DNA from: a virus
IMG/VR virus record: IMGVR_UViG_3300008116_000117
Span: 1 to 37,123 of that record
Strand: one strand, 5' to 3'
Length of the DNA: 37,123 bases
Numbering within the stretch: position 1 is the stretch's first letter; each line of letters starts with the position of its first letter. The notes beneath the pieces were generated by a model. It did no database searches. It was not told where the DNA came from and saw only the letters and a program-made list of their open reading frames with translations. A program made the translations under genes and the position numbers. Positions 1 to 8,288 of the stretch are shown one piece after another.

Positions 1-942
1 GTCAATGAATCCATGAACTGTCATAATAACAGATCCTCTACTGGTAACACCAGTAATGTGGTTTTTATCACAACTAATTTTTGTTCGTTTAGCAAATTCA
101 ACATCTTTACCATTCTTAGTTGCTTTAATTTTATTAGTACCACTATTAGTAACGTTACCAAAAGTAATAACTAATGAAGAATCAAAGAACATAGTGTCAC
201 CACCCTTATTTTTCATTTTAGGTTGTTCCATTGGTGTTGATGGTTTTGCTACCCATATTTTGTTAACAGCAACTAACGTATTAGTATAAGGCATATTTTC
301 CTTTCTTGATAATATAACCTGCTGATTAATAAAATTACCAAATTGTTGAGACATAGCACCAGCATTCCATTCGTTATTGTTTTTATTAGATTCAACTGAT
401 AAACGACAAGGAATACTACCTACTGAGTCCCAGAAGAAACATAGGTTATAAGGCAAATTACCCGTTTTTTGTTCATGTAACAAATCAGCAATAAACGCAG
501 CTACATCTTCAATAGTATTTAAAGCTCCTCTATCCGTATAGATAAAGAATCCTTTATAATCTACTACCTCACCTGTAGATTCATCCACAACTTCCTGTAC
601 TTCAAATCCCATTTGTTTAGCGTGTTCCCAAGACCATTTCATCTCAGTCACAATGAAAACAGGCAATACACCCATTTTTTGTGCTACAACAGCTGCTTCT
701 AACATTGCTGTTGTTTTACCTGTATCCGAGTGACCACGTAACAAAGTTATGTGGCCCATCGGAATCCCAGGAATAGACAATGTATCTTGAAAAGCATTGG
801 ATAATGGTATCCATGTTTGAGGTTTAAACTTAACGGGTTGAGCTAAGTACTTACTCTGTTTGAATTTTTCCAAATCAAACGTACCCTTAAGTTTGCTCGA
901 TATTGCAGAGCTAATACCTTCTTCTTTTTTAGATTTTGCCAT
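1..942 (-). CDS. uvsX: UvsX/RecA-like recombinase, 3' end beyond the window
   Basis: The frame opens at the ATG at 942 and stays open to base 1, giving 314 residues without a stop, so the C-terminus is outside the window. A Walker A motif GHSDTGKT lies at residues 70-77. A catalytic-type Glu follows the next strand (VFIVTEMKW, residues ~95-103), and a Walker B-like strand NLCFFWDS lies near residues 150-157. Near the end, GGDTMFFDSS and KRTKISCDKN resemble the RecA/UvsX core after the L2 loop. Such proteins form ATP-dependent filaments on ssDNA for strand exchange, phage recombination and repair. The gene follows gp32 by 5 bases, and the two T4 homologues cooperate on ssDNA. A RadA/KaiC-type ATPase is the main alternative; the gp32 neighbour favours UvsX. 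Confidence 0.85.
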   Translation of the reverse strand, partial: MAKSKKEEGISSAISSKLKGTFDLEKFKQSKYLAQPVKFKPQTWIPLSNAFQDTLSIPGIPMGHITLLRGHSDTGKTTAMLEAAVVAQKMGVLPVFIVTEMKWSWEHAKQMGFEVQEVVDESTGEVVDYKGFFIYTDRGALNTIEDVAAFIADLLHEQKTGNLPYNLCFFWDSVGSIPCRLSVESNKNNNEWNAGAMSQQFGNFINQQVILSRKENMPYTNTLVAVNKIWVAKPSTPMEQPKMKNKGGDTMFFDSSLVITFGNVTNSGTNKIKATKNGKDVEFAKRTKISCDKNHITGVTSRGSVIMTVHGFID

Positions 943-947
943 ATATA

Positions 948-1754
948 TTATTCTTCGTCTTTAAATAAATCGTCGAATTCTTCTTCATCGAAATCTTTTT
1001 TCTTCTTAACATTTAACTGTAAACCAGTTGTTTGTTTAGAAGGTGCTGGTGCTACTGTTTCTTCTTCGTCACTAGCATCACTATCTTCAGGATTTAACCA
1101 TTCTTGAAGTGATTTTTTCATTTCGTCGAATTCGTACTTTTTATATAACGACATAACATCAGGCTGCTCAGCTAACCAAGTTTTAATTTGGTCGTTGTCT
1201 TCACTTAATGAAGTAGTTTTTGTACGTACACGGACAGATGATTTGTTAAATTTAGTACCAGTAACTTCAGGTCCAACTGTATCAACGATAAAGTCACGAC
1301 CATCCATAACATCAGTATAGTCTCCGATATCTTCATCTTCAGCCATACTTAGCAAATCTAAATACATTTCTTTACCAAATTCCCAAAGGCGAACACCTTT
1401 GTCTTCTTCACCACGCACAACAACTGGTGCGAAAATACGAAGTTTTGGTTCAATTTTCTTGGCTAATGACCAATTTGCCTTATCGCTTGTTTTACGCAAT
1501 TGAGATGCGAATTCAACGATAGGGTCTTTTTCGCCAAAGTTAGTCAAAGCAATCATCATCCTGTTTCCGATGTTGTAGTGAATATACACTTCACGGAACG
1601 GATTAGCTTTATCAAACTTAGACGGTACAATACGAATCGTAGCTTTACCTACGGTCGGACGCCAGAAATTTTTAGCACGCTCTTCCTTGTTGTTAGAGCC
1701 GCCTTTCGTCTTCTGGAGCGAATTGAGACGCGATTTGATTGTTTTTAAATCCAT
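948..1754 (-). CDS. 32: T4 gp32-type single-stranded DNA-binding protein
   Basis: This 268-aa protein has the gp32 layout. A basic N-terminal arm (residues 1-30) would serve cooperative self-interaction. An OB-fold core begins at residues ~31-60 (FWRPTVGKATIRIVPSK, matching the family pattern in which an IRFLPSK-like strand precedes the DNA-binding cleft). The tail (residues ~224-268) is strongly acidic and ends FDEEEFDDLFKDEE, the segment that binds replication partners in T4. It should coat ssDNA in replication, recombination and repair. The protein contains no cysteine, so the T4 zinc site (His plus three Cys) is absent. It lies 5 bases upstream of uvsX, and the 98-base leader contains a hairpin. 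Confidence 0.9.
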   Translation of the reverse strand: MDLKTIKSRLNSLQKTKGGSNNKEERAKNFWRPTVGKATIRIVPSKFDKANPFREVYIHYNIGNRMMIALTNFGEKDPIVEFASQLRKTSDKANWSLAKKIEPKLRIFAPVVVRGEEDKGVRLWEFGKEMYLDLLSMAEDEDIGDYTDVMDGRDFIVDTVGPEVTGTKFNKSSVRVRTKTTSLSEDNDQIKTWLAEQPDVMSLYKKYEFDEMKKSLQEWLNPEDSDASDEEETVAPAPSKQTTGLQLNVKKKKDFDEEEFDDLFKDEE

Positions 1755-1817
1755 ATAACTTATTTTATGTTTTACTAAATGTAAGATAGAAAATTGGGGT
1801 ATCCAAATTTCTTTTAT

Positions 1818-1849
1818 CTATTGTCTAACAAATTATATTCTGACAATAG
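1818..1849 (-). promoter_or_regulatory. Hairpin in the gp32 leader
   Basis: CTATTGTC (1818-1825) and GACAATAG (1842-1849) are perfect reverse complements separated by 16 bases. On the transcript the hairpin starts a few bases after the 138-aa gene's stop and ends about 60 bases before the gp32 ATG. No U-run follows, so it is not a standard terminator. It could be a processing site or a translational operator, because T4 gp32 represses its own mRNA through a structured leader. The function is inference. Confidence 0.4.
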
Positions 1850-1852
1850 TAT

Positions 1853-2269
1853 TTACAGATTGATTATCTGATGTATTTTAGTGTCTAATTTTTTAAAATC
1901 ATCACCGCGAGTAAGTAATATACAGTTTTTATAATCATTCCAATTAATCATATACTTACTATCCATGATTCCACCATTCAATGATTTAATCAAGGCATTC
2001 AAAGCATTAATTGTGTATAATGTATTACTTTCTTTCTTTCTATGTAATAATATAGTACCAGGCAGAATATCGTTTGTAACATTAAACGAGTCCACATTAT
2101 ACGTACACACATATTCCTCAGTTGATGGGACGTGAAGCACAAATATTTTATTAAATAAAATTTGATACTTGCGTTTTACGTCTTCAAGAACTATAGGGAG
2201 ATTTTCCTGTGTAGTAAAGGTACAAAATAACTTATTTGCCAAATCTTCAAAATTTAGTCTATTATCCAT
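1853..2269 (-). CDS. Hypothetical protein between polymerase-like gene and gp32
   Basis: A 138-aa soluble protein that I do not recognise. It has no signal peptide or membrane segment. Hydrophobic and charged residues alternate, as expected of a compact alpha/beta domain. The C-terminal half contains INWNDYKNCILLTRGDDFKKLD. It sits 11 bases downstream of the polymerase-like gene and just upstream of gp32, so a role in replication or recombination is plausible by context only. The start is the ATG at 2269. The gene is clearly expressed-looking: one long frame, same strand and base composition as its neighbours, and tight spacing. Confidence 0.75.
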   Translation of the reverse strand: MDNRLNFEDLANKLFCTFTTQENLPIVLEDVKRKYQILFNKIFVLHVPSTEEYVCTYNVDSFNVTNDILPGTILLHRKKESNTLYTINALNALIKSLNGGIMDSKYMINWNDYKNCILLTRGDDFKKLDTKIHQIINL

Positions 2270-2280
2270 AAATATTGCGA

Positions 2281-3534
2281 TTAGTTTAAAACCCCATAAT
2301 TATCACCTGTTTTCATCTTAGTGGGGAATCCAAGATTTTCAAGTATGTTTTTAATATCCGTTAATAATTTCTTTCCGTCTTTGCGAGACACGTCTAATAG
2401 AAATGAATCGTAAGTGTATAATACTATTTTGGTTTGTTTATCTTTTAAATAATCAAACACCAACTTTAATGTCTTAACATTATAATATGTTTCGTATGAC
2501 TGAATAATATAACTAAGTAATTTGTTTTTGGTAGGATTCTCAATTTGCGAAGCAGGAAGTTTAGTCATTACTAAGTCTAATACCCCATCACTTGTAAATT
2601 CATTCCATTTAACATCTAAGTATTCGTTTAATTTAGCGAAAAATGGTTCGTGAATGTGTTCTTTCCTAATTCCACCATATAAGTTTTGAAACATTACCTC
2701 TTTAGGTATTTCATCATATGGATTAGTTTTCCATTCATATCCAATGATTTTTGCGATTATACGTGGATGATAAGCGCTATAATCGAATTCAACTAAATAG
2801 TCATTTGTTGGTGTAAATGTTTCACGGGCGCCGTTATCTTTGTTTAAAGCGCTGAAATTGATATTGTTAAACGCATTAGTTGGGCGAGTGGTGTGGTTAT
2901 ATAAGTTAAAATACCCGTATATACAATTAGCAGATACTGAATATTCTGCCCAACCAAATTCAAAATGTTTTTTAAGTAATTTATCATCGAACCCAATACC
3001 TTGTTTTTCTATATTATAAAATACATCAGTATAATCATCATTTAAATATTCATTAGGCATTAATCCTAAACACCAAGATATGTTATTAAATATATTTTCC
3101 TGTTTTTCATAATGTTTAGAAATAGGAATAATACTATTAATGTTTTTTAAATGAAAAAACTTGTTATAAAAATGATCATGTAATGTAGTATTAAACACCT
3201 CTTCCTTAAGCGCCTGAGGTAACATAAAATTTACATCAATAATAGGCAATTCATCACCAATTAGATATTTAGTTGCCTTTTTATCTAACGTATAAATGCG
3301 TTCATGTTTTCTAGTAAGATAATTTAATACTGATTGTAATGGTAATTTAAATGCTTCACTGTGATTTATAGTAAATAAATAACCCTTTGATGTGGGACAC
3401 TTATAGTATATTAAACATGTTTCACTCAGCTTAGGATGAAAATTATCATTAAGCGGAATTATGTTAATAAAGCAATTTGTGCAGTCAGTATGTAGTCGAC
3501 TGAGTTGATCCTCAGTTTCAATAATATAAAACAT
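2281..3534 (-). CDS. Compact family-A DNA polymerase-like protein
   Basis: This 417-aa protein carries the three palm/fingers motifs of family-A polymerases in order. Motif A is VEFDYSAYHPRI with Asp251. Motif B is KEVMFQNLYG (residues 278-287), exactly KxxxFxxxYG, which aligns with Klenow Lys758, Phe762 and Tyr766. Motif C is LYTYDSFLL with Asp376, against the usual HDE. A TRPT...NIN segment (~216-226) just before motif A resembles the T7/Pol I region that contacts template. About 210 residues precede this core, with no clear 3'-5' exonuclease motifs seen. The motif A Glu (Klenow Glu710, the ribose gate) is His256. Both metal-binding Asp residues are kept, so activity is plausible. T4 itself uses a family-B polymerase. 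A repair or accessory role is possible. Confidence 0.75.
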   Translation of the reverse strand: MFYIIETEDQLSRLHTDCTNCFINIIPLNDNFHPKLSETCLIYYKCPTSKGYLFTINHSEAFKLPLQSVLNYLTRKHERIYTLDKKATKYLIGDELPIIDVNFMLPQALKEEVFNTTLHDHFYNKFFHLKNINSIIPISKHYEKQENIFNNISWCLGLMPNEYLNDDYTDVFYNIEKQGIGFDDKLLKKHFEFGWAEYSVSANCIYGYFNLYNHTTRPTNAFNNINFSALNKDNGARETFTPTNDYLVEFDYSAYHPRIIAKIIGYEWKTNPYDEIPKEVMFQNLYGGIRKEHIHEPFFAKLNEYLDVKWNEFTSDGVLDLVMTKLPASQIENPTKNKLLSYIIQSYETYYNVKTLKLVFDYLKDKQTKIVLYTYDSFLLDVSRKDGKKLLTDIKNILENLGFPTKMKTGDNYGVLN

Positions 3535-3559
3535 AACCTTTGTTTCTGTAAATATAATA

Positions 3560-4453
3560 CTACAGTCTTAAACCTCCAAAATTAGCTATATTTTGAGCTC
3601 GAAGTTCTTTTAGCGTTTTGTCTAACAGCAATGAAATAGAACCAGCTACTGTTGTATTCATTGGTTTTAAAAGCATATTTTCTGATTGGGCAGTGGTAGC
3701 TCCATCAAATACATCTCCATTTCCTCGCACGTGATAGTATCCAACATACTCTTTTCCATTACTTCTATATTCTAACTCTCTACCAGATGTATATTGTCCA
3801 GAAATTATTTCTATAGATTCAATAACAGCAAATTGTGTTAAATTAGAAAAAAATTTTTCAATGCTAGGAAAAGCTTTTGATTTAGTAATTAAAATTCTTT
3901 TATTAGTATCAATTATTCCTGCTCGAGGATAATCTTTATTTTCTCTATTATCACGTAATGGACCAGTAATTTGCCAAAATATAGAAGTTACAGCCCACAT
4001 TGGATAATTGTATACTCCTCCTTTATATAATAAATCATTATAAGTAGGTCTATCAATTTCTAAAAATATAGAATTAGGAGAATTTCTTTTTTTAGCTACG
4101 TAACGTGTAAAATATCCTCTGTTGTAATCTTGAGGAGTTGGTTTAGGAAAATAAGGTTGAGGTTCTTTTAATGTACCTATTACTGAATTAGATGCTCCTG
4201 CTCTTCCTTTAGATAATAAAGAATAAACATCATTATTACCGTTATTAGGAATTTGAGGATTGGACGTTGCAATACCTATAGGCTCTAAAGGTGATGAAGG
4301 ACCCTCCATCGGATTTTTTCCTGTTTTAAATTCCCCATCAAACGTTTCATAGTAATATCCCACATATGGTTGTTTAGTTGTTGGATTAACAAACTTATCA
4401 CCATTAGTGTATTTATTATCTATTACTCTATTTTTTGGAAAGTATTGAGCCAT
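3560..4453 (-). CDS. Virion structural protein with YVGYY repeats
   Basis: A 297-aa protein overlapping the preceding hub gene in TAATG, so translation is probably coupled. Two related motifs occur: YVGYYYETFDGEFKTG (~30-45) and YVGYYHVRGNGDVFDG (~236-251). They resemble the YxGxYHxxxDGxxMTG motif that I associate with several T4-like virion proteins. The middle is Pro/Asn-rich (residues ~50-110). No membrane segments or catalytic motifs are visible. It is the last gene of the tail block and is probably a baseplate or tail-attached component. The exact T4 counterpart is unknown. Confidence 0.7.
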   Translation of the reverse strand: MAQYFPKNRVIDNKYTNGDKFVNPTTKQPYVGYYYETFDGEFKTGKNPMEGPSSPLEPIGIATSNPQIPNNGNNDVYSLLSKGRAGASNSVIGTLKEPQPYFPKPTPQDYNRGYFTRYVAKKRNSPNSIFLEIDRPTYNDLLYKGGVYNYPMWAVTSIFWQITGPLRDNRENKDYPRAGIIDTNKRILITKSKAFPSIEKFFSNLTQFAVIESIEIISGQYTSGRELEYRSNGKEYVGYYHVRGNGDVFDGATTAQSENMLLKPMNTTVAGSISLLLDKTLKELRAQNIANFGGLRL

Positions 4454-7400
4454 TATCCTAAATTCTTTTCTATTTGTAACTTAAGTTCTCTTAACATAAA
4501 AGTAGGAATATCAAGGTGTCCAGTTGATACTCTTTTTATACCCACTTTACCAGTTCCTGAATTAATTAGAGTAGCAATACTTCCTTGAAGTGCTCCGTTT
4601 CTGTCAACAGAACCATAATAACTTTCTCCAACCCAAGCATTTGGATTATAATATAAATATTGGAATGTTCCCCCTCTATTTATAATTGATTTTACTGCTA
4701 ATGTTAAATTATTCGAAGGTACAGGATCCATCATTATAAAGTTTCTAAGTTCTCTTCCTGATGATTTTACTGCTGCTAATACACTTGCACTATTATTTCC
4801 GCTTCCTGAATAAATACCTATATTTAATGTTCTTTGAGTTAAACCTGCTTTTGTAAGTAATTCATTTATTTCTCGTTTAACACTTGAAAAGGAAGTAGTC
4901 CATGTTGTTGGGAATACTAAAACATACTTATCAAACCAATCAGGGGCAGCAGCTGTAACTTTTTGAGGCATATAATCTCTACCTATTCTTCCCCCAACAT
5001 CAACACCAGGATAAAATATAAATACATCTACTTCTTTAGTTGAATTTTTGGGTATGTAGGTATAAGTATTAGCTGTTGTATTTTTACCAGAATTAGGTAC
5101 TGTTACTCTTTGTAAATTTTCTTGTTCTTGTCTTTGAACAGTAGGATCTGTTGTTTGTCTAGGTCCCGTTCCTGAAGAGGAAGTTGGAGGTGCCGTAGGA
5201 GGAGGGGTATTAACTTTATAGTCTGTACTTTTTAGTTTAACTCCAGCACTAACTTCATTCTTTAAAAATAGACTTTGACCAGAAATACTTGTTACCCATC
5301 TATTATTATCTATTGTATTTTCTACTTTTCTAACTACAAATCCCAATCTTGTTTTTGTTGGGTCACTTCCTTGATATGATAAAGGTAAACGAGCAGGAGG
5401 TATTACAAACATTTGATTTACTAATATTCCTGAAATGCCATCCATTTTTATACTCATTTCTAAAGGAATCATGGGGGCAGCAGAAGTATCTTCTAAGGTT
5501 GCTTTAAGTTCTAATAATTTATCTTTTAATGTTGTTCTTGCTCCCTCAATATCTGATTCACTATATTTGAGATTAACGTATGTTCCCTTTATAAGACGGG
5601 ATAATTGGTCATCAGGAGAGTTTTCTGTAGCATCTTCAAGATCAATATCCTCATTATCTGCTTTAACTTCTGTAGGTGTTTCTTGTACAGCTCCACTATC
5701 ATCCCCCTCAGTAGAATCTACTTTAGCAGGCATAATTCTATCCTTTACATAAGCATTCCATTGTCCAACAGAACTAGCATCGGTTGTTGCTGCTTTTGCG
5801 CTTGTTCCCCCTGCTTGAGCTCCAATTATTAACATTGATGCTAATTGAGGGGAAATTTTAGAGGTAAAACTATAATTTTGTACAATTGAATTTAAACCAA
5901 TAACATCAATTACTGTAGGTACAGGATTCTCTAATCTTTGTTCATCAGTTAATTGAATACAATAGGACTCATCTAAAAATGCTACTCTAAATTCATTTAC
6001 CCCACCTAAAGATTTGTTAATATCAGTAAGGATATCATTTAAAAATCTATCTAATCTAACTTCTTTTTTATCACTATTACCAGCTAAAGCATCCATTTTA
6101 TTTACAATATACTCTATGTTGAGTAATATGTTCATAATGCGGCCTTTATTTTCACCCGCATAAAATCCTAATCCCGCACTCTGAATTACTTTACTTACTT
6201 TATCATCTTCTGCTTTATATATGTGATTTGTACCTACTAATTTTTGGGTATTTAATTTTTCTTTAGGTACAGTTGTGTAATAGATATCATCAAAATATGT
6301 AGAATCAATAACTCCAACGCTAGTAGATCCTTTAAATAAAGCATCATTTAATGCTGGTCCGTTAGCAATATCGACTAAGCAAACATTAGGGTCTACTGAA
6401 ACAGCCCAAGGATATGCAAAACAATAATTAGTTTTGTTATTAAAATCTAAATATATATAAGGTTTTGTTTCTTTTGCTGTAGCATCCTTAGCAGAACTAT
6501 TATATAACACTCCTGATGATTGTATAATTGCTAGTAAATATCCAAAAGGAATATAAACTCTAGGAAGTTGGTCTTTAGTTGTAGCTGTAGCAGAAGTACC
6601 TCCATCATCAGGATTAGTTACATAAGCAACAGTAAGATATCTAAATAAGTTAGTATCAATAAAAGGAATAGAATCCGCAGGAGATGTTCCTGCAATCATC
6701 GCAGCATTATTTCCTTTTAAAGCTAAAGTATTACCTGTAAGTCCTCCTCCTGATGTTTTTAAAAAATTATAAGTTGTATTTTGTTTAAAAATTTCATTTG
6801 TGAGTATAGGAGTAGTTGTTGTTCTTATAGCACTACTAGCATCATCTTGATCCTTCAAACCACTACTTGTATTTGATACTTGTTGAGTTGTTAAAGCATT
6901 TTCATATATTCTATATAAATGTCTATGAATAATTGAATTATTTCTTGAAGCAATAACTCCAGGTAATAATGCTTTTGCAGGATCTTCTGCTGGTTGAGTC
7001 GTACTATCTGTACCTGCTGTTGAACTTCCTTGGGTAGGAGTTGAATTTGAAGCAGGTGGTGATCCTTCAGATCCTCCACTTTGTTCTAAAAATTCAGCAT
7101 ATATAGGAAGATTTTTTGGTGTTAAAGGAGGAACATTAGATGTTGTATAATTTATACTTATAGATTCAAGTACTGAACCTGGTCCCATTACTTTTAAATC
7201 AATGTCATAACTACCATCGTTGCTTGTAGTCCAACCATAATTAATTAGTGTGCCGAATAAAGCATCATAATTTCCTCCAGTTGCTTTTCTTTGAGCAGTG
7301 ATATTTTGAGCAATTTGCTCTTTACTATTAATTTTAAATACATCTAAAAGTTTTGGAGTAGAAATAAACTTACCATCATTATCAATATATGGAATATGTC

Positions 7401-7941
7401 CAAATTCAATTATAACAGACATTCCTAAATGGCAATATAAAGTTTCTATAATATTAAATTGTTCAAGATCATATGCTTTAACCTTAATATTTGCTGTTTT
7501 TAAAGCGCCAAACGGGCCTGAACATTCAATAGAGAAACCTGTTATACCAGGCATTGGTTTTAATCCCATTCCATAGGCATCTCCATTTTGAAACCCTACA
7601 CCATATACCTTATCAGCACCAACTCCACTTCTCAAAACAGAACCATTGTTTAAAGAAGAGTTAGCATATATAACACCGCCTTGTAAAATATATTTTTTAG
7701 CTAATGCATCTCCAGCACCATATTTGTTAGAAAGTGGATTGCCTGATTTAATTTCAATATTAGATGTAACTCTAACCCATCCATTTCTATTAGTTAACCA
7801 TTCTAACTCCTGTGGAGTTCTTTCAGTAAAGGGATCGTTGCCTCCTCCTTTAGATAAAATTTCAGCTCTTTTAGCTAATTGATCTTTAACATAGCCAAAA
7901 AAAGTTTTTCCAACAACATTTGTATAATCTAGAACGGCCAT
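4453..7941 (-). CDS. Baseplate hub-like protein with C-terminal alpha/beta-hydrolase-like domain
   Basis: This 1162-aa protein begins 2 bases after the LysM/gp53-like gene. The N-terminal ~260 residues look like a tail-hub domain (GITGFSIECSGPFGALKTA, then IIEFGHIPYIDNDGKF). Ser/Thr/Pro/Gln linkers lie at ~290-320 and ~920-960. Residues ~800-915 (ARLPLSYQG, LGFVVRKVENTIDNNRWVTS) resemble late hub-type beta domains. The last ~200 residues form an alpha/beta-hydrolase-like unit: a hydrophobic strand VDVFIFYPGVDVGG, a nucleophile-elbow-like NIGIYSGSGNN (Ser1045), MMDPVP (Asp1072) and STGHLDIP (His1142). T4 places a lysozyme on its hub (gp5), and here an esterase-like domain seems to occupy a similar place. 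The structural role is likely from context. The enzyme activity is inference. Confidence 0.7.
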   Translation of the reverse strand: MAVLDYTNVVGKTFFGYVKDQLAKRAEILSKGGGNDPFTERTPQELEWLTNRNGWVRVTSNIEIKSGNPLSNKYGAGDALAKKYILQGGVIYANSSLNNGSVLRSGVGADKVYGVGFQNGDAYGMGLKPMPGITGFSIECSGPFGALKTANIKVKAYDLEQFNIIETLYCHLGMSVIIEFGHIPYIDNDGKFISTPKLLDVFKINSKEQIAQNITAQRKATGGNYDALFGTLINYGWTTSNDGSYDIDLKVMGPGSVLESISINYTTSNVPPLTPKNLPIYAEFLEQSGGSEGSPPASNSTPTQGSSTAGTDSTTQPAEDPAKALLPGVIASRNNSIIHRHLYRIYENALTTQQVSNTSSGLKDQDDASSAIRTTTTPILTNEIFKQNTTYNFLKTSGGGLTGNTLALKGNNAAMIAGTSPADSIPFIDTNLFRYLTVAYVTNPDDGGTSATATTKDQLPRVYIPFGYLLAIIQSSGVLYNSSAKDATAKETKPYIYLDFNNKTNYCFAYPWAVSVDPNVCLVDIANGPALNDALFKGSTSVGVIDSTYFDDIYYTTVPKEKLNTQKLVGTNHIYKAEDDKVSKVIQSAGLGFYAGENKGRIMNILLNIEYIVNKMDALAGNSDKKEVRLDRFLNDILTDINKSLGGVNEFRVAFLDESYCIQLTDEQRLENPVPTVIDVIGLNSIVQNYSFTSKISPQLASMLIIGAQAGGTSAKAATTDASSVGQWNAYVKDRIMPAKVDSTEGDDSGAVQETPTEVKADNEDIDLEDATENSPDDQLSRLIKGTYVNLKYSESDIEGARTTLKDKLLELKATLEDTSAAPMIPLEMSIKMDGISGILVNQMFVIPPARLPLSYQGSDPTKTRLGFVVRKVENTIDNNRWVTSISGQSLFLKNEVSAGVKLKSTDYKVNTPPPTAPPTSSSGTGPRQTTDPTVQRQEQENLQRVTVPNSGKNTTANTYTYIPKNSTKEVDVFIFYPGVDVGGRIGRDYMPQKVTAAAPDWFDKYVLVFPTTWTTSFSSVKREINELLTKAGLTQRTLNIGIYSGSGNNSASVLAAVKSSGRELRNFIMMDPVPSNNLTLAVKSIINRGGTFQYLYYNPNAWVGESYYGSVDRNGALQGSIATLINSGTGKVGIKRVSTGHLDIPTFMLRELKLQIEKNLG

Positions 7942-7943
7942 TG

Positions 7944-8285
7944 TTATAACGAAGTTGAATTGTCTCTATTATATTCTGCTAACACTAAACTTAAATTAGC
8001 TGGTATTCTTATTTGAACTCCTTCACCAGGATATAAAGAATCTCCTTGCAAATTATTAGCCATAGCAAGCACCCACCACAACGTTGAATCACCATAGAAA
8101 TCAAAAGCAATTAGATCTAAACGATCTGTTATCTTAGTAATAATATAATTATCCTGTGGTGTTACAGTTATGTTAGGATAATAAGTTGGACGATAATATT
8201 GTGTACCTACAGGTCTTGCTGAAGGTGATTTATCATCACTTATTAATTTTTTTTCGAGTGGTATGAATAAATATCTATCTGACAT
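7944..8285 (-). CDS. LysM-domain baseplate wedge protein (gp53-like)
   Basis: A 113-aa protein. After an N-terminal tail of about 45 residues comes a LysM-like core: DNYIITKITDRLDLIAFDFYGDSTLWWVLAMANN, followed by LYPGEGVQIRIP (this stretch spans residues ~46-95). FYGDS-LWWVLA-AN is the typical core of LysM modules in myophage baseplate proteins of the gp53/gpX kind, which join the hub to the wedge. It lies between two large baseplate genes with 2-3 base gaps, which supports this role. The T4 protein is longer (about 196 aa), so gp53 identity is by domain, not length. Confidence 0.75.
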   Translation of the reverse strand: MSDRYLFIPLEKKLISDDKSPSARPVGTQYYRPTYYPNITVTPQDNYIITKITDRLDLIAFDFYGDSTLWWVLAMANNLQGDSLYPGEGVQIRIPANLSLVLAEYNRDNSTSL

Positions 8286-8288
8286 AAT

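Noticed and set aside
1500-1748. Plus-strand frames such as 1500-1748, 5435-5752 and 34827-35102
   Set aside because: Antisense to well-supported genes, with no recognisable domains.
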